Assembly: GCA_019420405.1 (NCBI GenBank)
Contig: JAHZHF010000175.1
Location: forward strand, 1 to 6,581
Length of the DNA stretch: 6,581 bases
Origin: Clostridiales bacterium
GTDB lineage: Bacteria > Bacillota > Clostridia > Lachnospirales > Lachnospiraceae
Direction of reading: 5' to 3'
Within the stretch, counting starts at the first letter, position 1, and every line of letters begins with the position of its first letter. The notes under the pieces are model-generated. The model was not told where the DNA came from, did not search any database, and saw only the letters and a program-made list of their open reading frames with translations. Position numbers and translations under genes: made by a program. Positions 1 to 5,556 of this stretch are shown here, one piece after another.

Positions 1-55
1 TTCCGCCCCGCTTCCGGCCGTATTTAACAGAAAATGTTAGTGCACTAAATAGCTG
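1..55 (+). repeat. Left copy of a ~55-bp element, inverted at the window's other end
   Basis: Compared with the reverse complement of the last 55 bases, positions 30-55 match perfectly (26 bp). Positions 9-29 match in patches (GCTTCCGG, CGT, AAC) with small offsets. The element points towards the ABC-F gene, ending 177 bp before its start codon. The matched block contains the palindrome at 37-48. The copy may continue beyond the window edge. It could be a shared regulatory region, a dispersed intergenic repeat or a recombination site; the sequence shows only the match. Confidence 0.8.
37..48. promoter_or_regulatory. Palindromic operator candidate TTAGTGCACTAA upstream of the ABC-F gene
   Basis: This is a perfect 12-bp palindrome of the form TTAG-N4-CTAA. 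That is the arrangement of the SlyA/MarR-family consensus TTAGCAAGCTAA, so a winged-helix MarR-type regulator is a reasonable guess. It lies just upstream of the -35 candidate at 56-61. A weaker alternative promoter (TTAACA at 24-29, TAAATA at 46-51) would place it inside the spacer, where binding would repress. No regulator gene is present in the window. The palindrome is seen; its function is inferred. Confidence 0.5.
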
Positions 56-85
56 TTGCTTTTTCCTGTATTTTCATGTTAATAT
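56..85 (+). promoter_or_regulatory. Probable sigma-A promoter of the ABC-F gene
   Basis: TTGCTT at 56-61 is followed, after 17 or 18 bases, by TTAATA (79-84) or TAATAT (80-85). Transcription would start near position 92, giving a leader of about 140 bases. The palindrome at 37-48 sits directly upstream. The hexamers are only moderate matches, and TTAACA (24-29) with TAAATA (46-51) is an alternative. Confidence 0.4.
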
Positions 86-100
86 AGGCGGTAGCGCACA

Positions 101-175
101 GCTTCCTGAAAACGGAAGCCGTTTTCCCGGTTTTTCCGGGCAAAACAGGGCTTTATATCCGGCCGGACATAAAGC
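101..175 (+). promoter_or_regulatory. Structured 5' leader with competing hairpins, ABC-F gene
   Basis: Three hairpins follow one another: GCTTCC/GGAAGC (101-106 with 114-119); GTTTTCCCGG paired with CCGGG-C-AAAAC around a T5 loop (121-146, one bulged C); and a near-perfect 26-bp palindrome (150-175, 12 of 13 pairs). A fourth stem, GAAAACGG/CCGTTTTC (108-115 with 119-126, loop AAG), uses bases from both of the first two and cannot form together with either. That layout resembles an attenuator or RNA switch. No hairpin is followed at once by a U tract, so no intrinsic terminator is evident, and no known riboswitch class is recognised. The 26-bp palindrome could instead be a DNA-binding site. 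Confidence 0.45.
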
Positions 176-232
176 GTACCGTGCGCGTGGAAGAACACAG
201 ACAGTTTTCTAAAATGATAAGGAGATAGTACA

Positions 233-1867
233 ATGATCAGTGCAAACAATGTGACTCTGCGAGTTGGAAAAAAGGCTCTCTTTGAAGATGTCAACATCAA
301 GTTTACAGAGGGCAACTGCTACGGCCTGATCGGGGCCAACGGCGCGGGAAAATCTACATTCTTGAAGATCCTTTCCGGACAGCTTGAACCCACAAAGGGC
401 GATGTTGTCATCACACCAGGAGAGCGGCTTTCTTTCCTGCAGCAGGATCATTTTAAATATGACGAATTCCCCGTGCTTGATACGGTTATCATGGGAAATG
501 CAAGACTGTATGAGATCATGAAAGAGAAAGAAGTGATCTATGCAAAGGAAGATTTCACGGACGAGGACGGAATCAAGGCCAGTGAGCTGGAGGCAGAATT
601 TGCGACCATGAACGGGTGGGAAGCGGAATCAGACGCGGCGTCCCTCTTAAACGGCCTTGGGATTGAAACCGATCTTCACTATAAATATATGAAAGAACTC
701 ACAGGCCCGGAGAAGGTCAAAGTCCTTCTGGCTCAGGCCCTGTTCGGCAACCCGGACATCCTGCTCCTCGACGAGCCTACCAACCATCTGGATCTGGACG
801 CGATCGCATGGCTGGAAGAGTTCCTCATTAACTTTGACAACACGGTTATCGTTGTATCCCATGACCGTTACTTCTTGAATAAAGTATGTACACAGATCGC
901 GGATATTGACTACGGCAAGATCCAGCTTTATGCCGGAAACTATGATTTCTGGTATGAATCAAGCCAGCTTCTCATCCGCCAGATGAAAGAGGCGAATAAG
1001 AAGAAAGAGGAAAAGATCAAAGAGCTCCAGGAATTCATCTCACGGTTCAGCGCCAACGCTTCCAAGTCCAAGCAGGCGACTTCCAGAAAGCGCGCCCTTG
1101 AGAAGATCCAGCTCGACGAGATCAAACCGTCCAGCAGAAAATATCCGTACATCGATTTCCGTCCGAACCGCGAGATCGGAAACGAGGTACTCACCGTGGA
1201 AGGACTCTCCAAGACTATCGACGGTGAAAAAGTTCTGGATAATATCAGTTTCACACTCGGACACGACGACAAAGTGGCCTTCGTCGGCAGTAACGAGCTT
1301 GCAAAGACCGTACTCTTTAAAATCCTGATCGGCGAGATGGAGCCGGACGAGGGAACATACAAATGGGGAGTAACTACATCTCAGGCTTACTTCCCGAAGG
1401 ATTTCGGCGGCGAGTTTGACAGCGACTACAATATCACAGAATGGCTCACTCAGTATTCAGAGGAAAAGGATGTCACATACGTGCGCGGATTCCTCGGCCG
1501 TATGCTCTTCTCCGGCGAGGACGGCGTAAAGAAGATCAAAGTATTGTCAGGAGGCGAAAAGGTTCGCTGCCTGCTCTCTAAGATGATGATCTCAGGAGCA
1601 AATGTACTGCTTCTCGACGAGCCCACCAACCATCTGGATATGGAAGCGATCACAGCACTCAACAACGGCCTGATCAAGTTCCCGGGCGTACTGCTCTTCA
1701 CCTCGAGAGACCATCAGATCGTACAGACGACAGCCAACCGTATCATGGAGATTGTACCGGGAGGACAGCTCATCGATAAGATCACCACATACGACGAATA
1801 TCTGGCAAGCGATGAGATGGCGAGAAAGAGACAGACCTACACGGTTCAGACAGAGGAAGACGACTAA
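233..1867 (+). CDS. ykpA: ABC-F family ATPase, YkpA/YbiT subfamily
   Basis: A 544-residue soluble protein with two ATP-binding cassettes and no membrane segment. ABC-F proteins act on the ribosome (EttA-like translation factors or target-protection factors) rather than as transporters. Domain 1 has Walker A GANGAGKST (34-42), a weak signature LTGPE (156-160), Walker B ILLLDEPTNHLD (176-187) and the H-loop SHD (209-211). A charged coiled-coil linker (about 250-295) corresponds to the P-site tRNA-interaction motif. Domain 2 has a degenerate Walker A GSNELAKT (352-359), a canonical signature LSGGE (438-442), Walker B (458-469), and Arg492 where an H-loop His is expected. Close similarity along the whole length to Bacillus YkpA, as I recall that sequence, supports the subfamily; a resistance role is not indicated. 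The start is fixed by AAGGAG (219-224), 8 bases before ATG. It is monocistronic, with its own terminator. Confidence 0.95.
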   Translation: MISANNVTLRVGKKALFEDVNIKFTEGNCYGLIGANGAGKSTFLKILSGQLEPTKGDVVITPGERLSFLQQDHFKYDEFPVLDTVIMGNARLYEIMKEKEVIYAKEDFTDEDGIKASELEAEFATMNGWEAESDAASLLNGLGIETDLHYKYMKELTGPEKVKVLLAQALFGNPDILLLDEPTNHLDLDAIAWLEEFLINFDNTVIVVSHDRYFLNKVCTQIADIDYGKIQLYAGNYDFWYESSQLLIRQMKEANKKKEEKIKELQEFISRFSANASKSKQATSRKRALEKIQLDEIKPSSRKYPYIDFRPNREIGNEVLTVEGLSKTIDGEKVLDNISFTLGHDDKVAFVGSNELAKTVLFKILIGEMEPDEGTYKWGVTTSQAYFPKDFGGEFDSDYNITEWLTQYSEEKDVTYVRGFLGRMLFSGEDGVKKIKVLSGGEKVRCLLSKMMISGANVLLLDEPTNHLDMEAITALNNGLIKFPGVLLFTSRDHQIVQTTANRIMEIVPGGQLIDKITTYDEYLASDEMARKRQTYTVQTEEDD

Positions 1868-1920
1868 ATTGTTATCTTAATGTATGGATACAGCCGTTCA
1901 TTTCCGGCAGCATACAAAAG

Positions 1921-1975
1921 AAAAGCACCATGGAACAGCGATTTAATTTTCGCTCTTCCATGGTGCTTTATATTT
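1921..1975 (+). terminator. Hairpin terminator after the ABC-F gene
   Basis: A 14-bp perfect stem (1922-1935 with 1956-1969) continues, past one C/C mismatch, into a 5-bp inner stem (1937-1941 with 1950-1954) with an 8-base loop. The trailing sequence TTTATATTT is T-rich but interrupted. On the opposite strand the stem ends in CTTTTCTTTT, so it may work in both directions. It lies 54 bases after the ABC-F stop codon. Confidence 0.8.
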
Positions 1976-1991
1976 CCATAGTGCTTTATAT
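1956..1991 (+). repeat. Tandem duplication of an 18-bp unit including the terminator 3' arm
   Basis: TTCCATGGTGCTTTATAT (1956-1973) is followed directly by TTCCATAGTGCTTTATAT (1974-1991), differing at one base. A decayed third start (TTCACAGTG) may follow at 1992. The unit includes the downstream arm of the ABC-F terminator, so the 5' arm can pair with either copy. Confidence 0.85.
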
Positions 1992-2019
1992 TTCACAGTG
2001 AACGAAGTCCTATGAAATG

Positions 2020-2054
2020 AAAAAGGGGAATCCCAGATAAAATCAGGATTCCCC
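2020..2054 (-). terminator. Rho-independent terminator of tRNA-Ser
   Basis: Read on the reverse strand, GGGGAATCC (2054-2046) pairs perfectly with GGATTCCCC (2033-2025), and TTTTTC follows immediately. The hairpin begins 11 bases after the tRNA 3' end, a standard layout for a single-tRNA transcript. Confidence 0.88.
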
Positions 2055-2065
2055 ATACTCAATAG

Positions 2066-2151
2066 CGGAGACGGAGGGATTCGAACCCTCGTGCCCCGGA
2101 GGGCAAACGCATTTCGAGTGCGCCCCGTTATGACCACTTCGATACGTCTCC
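2066..2151 (-). tRNA. tRNA-Ser (anticodon CGA)
   Basis: On the reverse strand the acceptor stem GGAGACG pairs with CGTCTCC and is followed by discriminator G (2066). The anticodon loop is CTCGAAA, closed by GCGCA/TGCGT, giving anticodon CGA for codon UCG. A long variable arm (GCCC-TCC-GGGC) and the T arm GAGGG-TTCGAAT-CCCTC are as expected for the serine class. CCA is not encoded (CTA follows the discriminator), so the tail would be added enzymatically. The gene stands alone, convergent with the ABC-F gene and divergent from the Spo0A-C-like gene. Confidence 0.96.
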
Positions 2152-2199
2152 ATGTATAAAACGGTGGATTTATCCTTCCGGAAATTCCACAGCTTATTT

Positions 2200-2228
2200 A
2201 TTATAGCAGATGTATATGAAAAAGAAAA
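2200..2228 (-). promoter_or_regulatory. Probable promoter of tRNA-Ser
   Basis: A perfect TATAAT occurs on the reverse strand at 2205-2200, about 48 bases before the mature tRNA 5' end. The upstream region 2222-2235 is T-rich on that strand (TTTCTT or TTTTCT at 16-17 bases spacing) but has no good -35 hexamer. Confidence 0.6.
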
Positions 2229-2257
2229 GACTGAAATTCAAAAATCCTGCGCACGAC

Positions 2258-2285
2258 GTAACAGTTCGTTACTGTGAATAGTAAC
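2258..2285. repeat. Cluster of overlapping GTAAC/GTTAC inverted repeats
   Basis: GTAAC (2258-2262), GTTAC (2268-2272) and GTAAC (2281-2285) alternate in orientation. They allow GTAAC-AGTTC-GTTAC, ACAGT-TCGTT-ACTGT (2261-2275) and GTTACT-GTGAAT-AGTAAC (2268-2285). The cluster lies between the divergent tRNA and Spo0A-C-like promoters, immediately before the GTCGAA boxes. It may be an extra operator or a short hairpin. Confidence 0.45.
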
Positions 2286-2289
2286 TTGT

Positions 2290-2349
2290 GGTCGAAAATA
2301 GTCGAATAATTTCTGTTGTATGTCAAAATTTTCCATTTTACGATATTAT
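2290..2349 (+). promoter_or_regulatory. Promoter with three 0A-box-like sites, Spo0A-C-like gene
   Basis: GGTCGAA (2290-2296), AGTCGAA (2300-2306) and TGTCAAA (2321-2327) each differ by one base from the Spo0A box TGTCGAA and share one orientation. They are spaced 10 and 21 bp, about one and two helical turns. The third site sits where the -35 should be, exactly 17 bp before TATTAT (2344-2349); no good TTGACA-like hexamer exists. In Bacillus, promoters activated by Spo0A through sigma-A place 0A boxes over or next to the -35 in this way. Control by Spo0A or by the gene's own product is inferred. Confidence 0.55.
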
Positions 2350-2399
2350 GGGTGTGCAAAAACAGACAGGTGTCTCAACTCGAAGAGAGGGGCATACAG

Positions 2400-2846
2400 A
2401 TGAATTATGAAAAAGTTATAATCAACACTCTGGACTCCTTTGGAGTCAGCCGTTCCTATACGGGATATAACTATGTGGTTTACGGACTCATGCTCGTCGC
2501 AGAAGATCCCGAACGGCTAGAATGTATCACTAAGTGCCTGTACATCGACATTGCCAGTCACTATCACACAAGCTGGACTTGTGTAGAGAAAAACATGCGG
2601 ACAATTGTAAGTTCCGTCTGGAACTCTCCGAATGAAGAGCTGCTTGAAAGCATTTTCAATAAATCTAATCGAAATAAAAAGCCCACAAACAAAGATTTTC
2701 TAAAATATATGTATGACTATATCGTGCGCATAAGCACGCCTGTACAGATTCTGGACAGGCAGATTCCTACTATTTGTCCGATCTCAAACAGGCATTGTGA
2801 AGCGTTGAGCATCTTCTATATCAAACTTTCACAGATGATTGAGTGA
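2400..2846 (+). CDS. Stand-alone Spo0A C-terminal-domain-like DNA-binding protein
   Basis: A 148-residue protein beginning MNYEKV. Residues about 5-110 align in pattern with the DNA-binding effector domain of Spo0A: a GY-Y motif (22-25), ITKCLYIDIASHY (43-55, compare ITKVLYPDIAKKF), a putative recognition helix SWTCVEKNMR (58-67) and KPTNKDF (94-100, compare KPTNSEF). The phosphoacceptor receiver domain is absent, so activity would not depend on direct phosphorylation. About 40 C-terminal residues resemble nothing I know. Glu63, Lys64 and Arg67 occupy the places of Spo0A Glu213, Arg214 and Arg217. The frame is open upstream, but AGAGGGG (2386-2392), 7 bases before ATG 2400, supports this start. 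Codon use looks more AT-rich than in neighbours. It probably regulates transcription, perhaps in sporulation; it may be a diverged paralog with another target. Confidence 0.8.
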   Translation: MNYEKVIINTLDSFGVSRSYTGYNYVVYGLMLVAEDPERLECITKCLYIDIASHYHTSWTCVEKNMRTIVSSVWNSPNEELLESIFNKSNRNKKPTNKDFLKYMYDYIVRISTPVQILDRQIPTICPISNRHCEALSIFYIKLSQMIE

Positions 2847-2878
2847 ATCCGGTCTCCGTACTATTTCCAGAAGAACAT

Positions 2879-2919
2879 AAAAGGGCGGCCGCTTTTTCCG
2901 GCCGTCCTTTTCCGTTTTT
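2879..2919. terminator. Bidirectional terminator between convergent genes
   Basis: A 13-bp stem (2879-2891 with 2899-2911, one G-T pair) surrounds the loop CTTTTTC. A4 at the left foot and T4 at the right foot give T tracts on both strands, and a second T5 lies at 2915-2919. It serves the Spo0A-C-like gene on the forward strand and the 2995-3474 gene on the reverse strand. Confidence 0.87.
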
Positions 2920-2994
2920 CTGACTATATTCTGCTGCCGTAAAAACAGCTCCGGCTCCTTCTCACCGCTCCATACACCGTGCCTGGCCTTAACC

Positions 2995-3474
2995 TTAATA
3001 ATCACACAGCACAATCACCCGCTGAGGTGTCGTCTGGGCCGGTATACTGAATGTAGCTGTCGTATAGTACACAAGAAGTTCTGAATTCTCCGGACTGCAC
3101 GTATATCTCTGCCCGTTCAGCGTCCCGATATTTACTGCAGGTCCCAGGTTCAGCCTGAGAGTATTGCCAGAGGAAGTCAGATTCTCGTCAAAATAATCCA
3201 GTTTCACCTGCTGCCCTCTTCTGAGTGTTGTGACAAGTTCCGCCCGGTAGCGTGGAGGATACACGGCCGGCACCGGAAGATTCGCGTCATAAAACGCTGC
3301 GATTCTCATGCCCGGACGCAGCCTCACATTGTCAATCACTACAGTCTCTCCTGTCACAGTTATGTTTACAATACTTGAATTGCTGACCACGGAAAGCATC
3401 ATGGAACAGCAGTCATCCCCCTGATTGATCCCCCGGATGATCCCTTCCACAGCGGCAAATGTCTCATACGCCAT
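2995..3474 (-). CDS. Conserved hypothetical beta-rich protein, possibly spore-associated
   Basis: A 159-residue protein with no signal peptide or membrane segment. It is dominated by short alternating hydrophobic strands. The first half (FAAVEGIIRGI, then MMLSVV, IVNITV, LRPGMRIAAFYD) reads like a small barrel of OB-fold type, but this is a guess from pattern. The blocks FYDANLPVPAVYPPRY (61-76) and SIPAQTTPQRVIVLC (143-157) resemble a family of clostridial hypothetical proteins I recall, with no known function. Cys22-Cys23, Cys126 and Cys157 could form disulfides or crosslinks. The start has AAGGAG 9 bases upstream. It is last of four reverse-strand genes but has its own promoter, which may respond to a sporulation sigma factor. 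A coat or exosporium role is conjecture. Confidence 0.75.
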   Translation of the reverse strand: MAYETFAAVEGIIRGINQGDDCCSMMLSVVSNSSIVNITVTGETVVIDNVRLRPGMRIAAFYDANLPVPAVYPPRYRAELVTTLRRGQQVKLDYFDENLTSSGNTLRLNLGPAVNIGTLNGQRYTCSPENSELLVYYTTATFSIPAQTTPQRVIVLCDY

Positions 3475-3500
3475 AATAGAAAACTCCTTTTCTGCTTTCT

Positions 3501-3532
3501 ATTATACTATGCATTCCGGGCTTTCTCAGTGT
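3501..3532 (-). promoter_or_regulatory. Promoter of the 2995-3474 gene; fits sigma-A or sigma-K
   Basis: On the reverse strand, TATAAT (3506-3501) is a perfect sigma-A -10, but the -35 position holds nothing close to TTGACA. Overlapping it, ACAC (3532-3529), a 17-base spacer and CATAGTATA (3511-3503) fit the Bacillus sigma-K consensus (mACm, 16-17 bases, CATAnnnTA). The upstream part overlaps the stop codon of the phosphatase gene. Confidence 0.5.
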
Positions 3533-4299
3533 CTCTGGCTCATATCGCTGTAAACCTCGCAGAATCTCGCCGCAAATGAAACCGGCTCGCCGCCCAGAAC
3601 CAGATGTGTCACATCCCCGAGTTTCAGTCCCCGGAAACATGCGTATCCCTGCTCTCTCTCCTCCGTCACGATCTCTGTCACAGAAGTCGGCGCCAGCGCC
3701 AGGTTCTGCCACATAGAGAAGGGCGACTGATTCCACAAATGCCCCAGAAGCGCACAGGTAATCCCAAAATGGCAGAAAAACGTCACCGTCTCCGTGCTCT
3801 CCTTTGCCACCCGGTAACCGATCCCCTCCCGGACATACCCCCGTCCGGCAAGAAATGCATCAAACGCTTTCGTCACCCGGTCATAGACTTCCTCTGCATC
3901 TGAACTTTTACAGATCTCTGAGCGTCTCCAGGCGGCAGCGTCCATCAGCTCCGTATGTTTCATCCAGTAGGACGGCGTCACATCCCACACGATCCGCGGC
4001 GTGTATCTCCCGTCCTCTTTATCCGCCGTGGGATAGGCACATTGAAGATGAACGGCTTCATTGAGATCAATCCGCGCCGGAAATTCCCTCAGCCAGTCCA
4101 GAGTCTCCGCACTTTTTCCCGTTTTTCTTAAACTGTACCCGGCCGTATCCTGCGCTCTGCCGAGCGGAGACACAAAACATGTACCGAGGTTTAACTCCTC
4201 TGCGCGCTCCGCAAGAAGCGCCGCCTCACGGTGTCCTTTCTCTGTCAGGGTGTCATTTACATAATCCGGGTCCCCGTGTCTGATAAACAGTATCCTCAT
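3526..4299 (-). CDS. Histidine phosphatase family protein (phosphoglycerate mutase-like)
   Basis: A 257-residue cytoplasmic enzyme of the histidine phosphatase superfamily, which removes phosphate through a phosphohistidine intermediate. The catalytic motif RHG is at 7-9 (nucleophile His8). SPLGRAQDTA (44-53) carries the conserved Arg48, Glu72 in WLREF may be the acid, and the second histidine is His177 in FFCHFG. It is about 50 residues longer than compact family members, the extra length lying between residues 75 and 165 as an acidic-aromatic insert (WDVTPSYWMKH). The substrate cannot be told from sequence; the insert does not suggest a true glycolytic mutase. AGGAGG lies 10 bases before ATG. 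It follows the hydrolase gene by 58 bases, with no clear terminator between, so the two are probably co-transcribed. Confidence 0.9.
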   Translation of the reverse strand: MRILFIRHGDPDYVNDTLTEKGHREAALLAERAEELNLGTCFVSPLGRAQDTAGYSLRKTGKSAETLDWLREFPARIDLNEAVHLQCAYPTADKEDGRYTPRIVWDVTPSYWMKHTELMDAAAWRRSEICKSSDAEEVYDRVTKAFDAFLAGRGYVREGIGYRVAKESTETVTFFCHFGITCALLGHLWNQSPFSMWQNLALAPTSVTEIVTEEREQGYACFRGLKLGDVTHLVLGGEPVSFAARFCEVYSDMSQRH

Positions 4300-4357
4300 G
4301 CTCTCTCTTCCTCCTGTCTCTCTGAACTTCTTCTCTGGACTCTGGTATTCTGCCTCT

Positions 4358-5386
4358 CTAAACCTCTGAGCCTGCTTCCCGTTTCTGTGACGAGAGGACC
4401 TCCCACTGACGGTTCAGCCAGCTCACAGCCAGTTTCGGCCAGATTCCAACCTCGGGCAGAGTCTTCCTGATCCGCTCCTTTTCTTCCGGAGTCCACTTTT
4501 CTCTCTTTTTTCCGTCAAATCCGAATTCTTCTGCAATTTCCTGTGCCTTTTCCTCCGGATACGGAGCCTTCTCTTCACGGATCGCGCTGCAGAGCATCCG
4601 GATCTGGTCAAGTGTATAAGTATCTCCAAAGTCCCGATCCAGCCACTGCTCTGTCGCCACGGACATGCCGTGTACTCCCTCGGAAAACACATGGTGCGCG
4701 TAGGGTACTCCTGCTTTTCTGCACGCTTCCGCAAAAAGATAACTGTTTTCCACAGGCACGGATGCGTCCGGAGCTGTCTGCCACAGAAAACAGGGCGGCG
4801 TCTCTTTTGTCACATGATATTCCAGGGACATGTAGTGCAGTTCCTCCTCATCCGGATCTTCTCCCAAAAGCGCCAGAAAAGACGCCCTGTTTGCATACTT
4901 TCCGGAATTAATCACCGGATAACAGAGAAGCGCCGCGTCCGGTCTGTTGGAAACTTCTGCATAATCCCCGGCCGGATCACTGACATCTCCCCAGTGTACA
5001 CACAGACTCCCGCAGAGATGTCCTCCCGCAGAAAATCCGCAGACTGCGATCCTGTCCGGGGCAATATGGCACCGAACTGCATATTTGCGAATGATGCGTA
5101 CTGCTCTTGATATGTCTTTCAGCGGCTGCATTTTCAGAGGGGTATCCAGACAATTCACCGTATATGCCAGCACAAAAACATTGTATCCTTCTCTGTAAAA
5201 CTCCTCCGCCACCATATGTCCCTCCGACGGGGAAGCATACCGGTACGCGCCTCCCGGAACGACCAGCATCCCCGGCCGGATCTCATCGTCCTCATGGATA
5301 TAGCTGACCATAAACGGAACAAACCCATATGCCGCAGAATAATCATATTCTCCTTCTCTCCATATATTAAACCTCTGGCCTATCAA
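4358..5386 (-). CDS. Alpha/beta hydrolase (esterase / acetyl-xylan-esterase-like), TTG start
   Basis: A 342-residue alpha/beta-hydrolase of the esterase/BD-FAE type, cytoplasmic by its lack of a signal peptide. Counting from TTG, the oxyanion-hole segment PGGAYRY begins at 44, the nucleophile elbow GFSAGG is 117-122 (Ser119), the acid is probably Asp207 in APDASVP, and the base is His239 in GVHG. The triad is complete, so an active carboxyl-ester hydrolase is likely; the substrate is unknown. After the core comes a charged helical stretch (about 270-310, PEEKAQEIAEEF and WTPEEKERIRK), then a WPKLAVSWLNRQW tail. The frame is open to a GTG at 5440, which has no ribosome binding site, whereas AGGAGG lies 8 bases before TTG 5386. 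It sits 170 bases after mrp and 58 before the phosphatase, probably in one unit with the latter. Confidence 0.9.
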   Translation of the reverse strand: MIGQRFNIWREGEYDYSAAYGFVPFMVSYIHEDDEIRPGMLVVPGGAYRYASPSEGHMVAEEFYREGYNVFVLAYTVNCLDTPLKMQPLKDISRAVRIIRKYAVRCHIAPDRIAVCGFSAGGHLCGSLCVHWGDVSDPAGDYAEVSNRPDAALLCYPVINSGKYANRASFLALLGEDPDEEELHYMSLEYHVTKETPPCFLWQTAPDASVPVENSYLFAEACRKAGVPYAHHVFSEGVHGMSVATEQWLDRDFGDTYTLDQIRMLCSAIREEKAPYPEEKAQEIAEEFGFDGKKREKWTPEEKERIRKTLPEVGIWPKLAVSWLNRQWEVLSSQKREAGSEV

Positions 5387-5400
5387 CTCTTTTTCCTCCT
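5384..5400 (-). promoter_or_regulatory. Ribosome binding site deciding a TTG start for the hydrolase
   Basis: On the reverse strand AGGAGG (5400-5395) is followed by AAAAAGAG and then TTG (5386-5384). This perfect, ideally spaced site lies inside the longer frame that opens at GTG 5440. It shortens the predicted protein from 360 to 342 residues. TTG may also lower expression relative to ATG. Confidence 0.8.
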
Positions 5401-5556
5401 GTATACTGCTGAAACGGGCAGTCCTGCACTCTCCGCCCACAGATCCGTATCGTCTGTGCGGCGGAAATGCAGCCTGCCCGCTCTGACTGTGCCTGCCGGT
5501 TCCTAAACTCAGGCCGCCTGTTCTGAATTCATCCTGTCCGTTTCCGGATCTGTATT

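Noticed and set aside
181..228. Fifteen-codon GTG-start frame just before the ABC-F gene as a regulatory leader peptide
   Set aside because: No ribosome binding site precedes the GTG, and its stop lies in the ABC-F ribosome binding site region only by frame chance. The hairpins upstream do not depend on it.
940..1362. Reverse-strand open frame of 140 codons inside the ABC-F gene
   Set aside because: It is antisense to a clearly conserved protein, has low-complexity serine/leucine-rich content and no family resemblance, so it is a shadow frame.
2316..2399. Longer N terminus for the Spo0A-C-like protein, starting at 2316
   Set aside because: The upstream part covers the predicted -35/-10 region and has no ribosome binding site, whereas ATG 2400 has a well placed AGAGGGG.
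2066..2846. Genomic island inserted at tRNA-Ser, including the AT-richer Spo0A-C-like gene
   Set aside because: There is no integrase, the tRNA 3' end is not repeated in the window, and the gene has its own terminator and promoter in a normal layout.
5472..5497. Two GGCAGGC direct repeats (reverse strand) between mrp and the hydrolase
   Set aside because: Seven-base repeats in GC-rich spacer sequence with no promoter nearby; likely chance.
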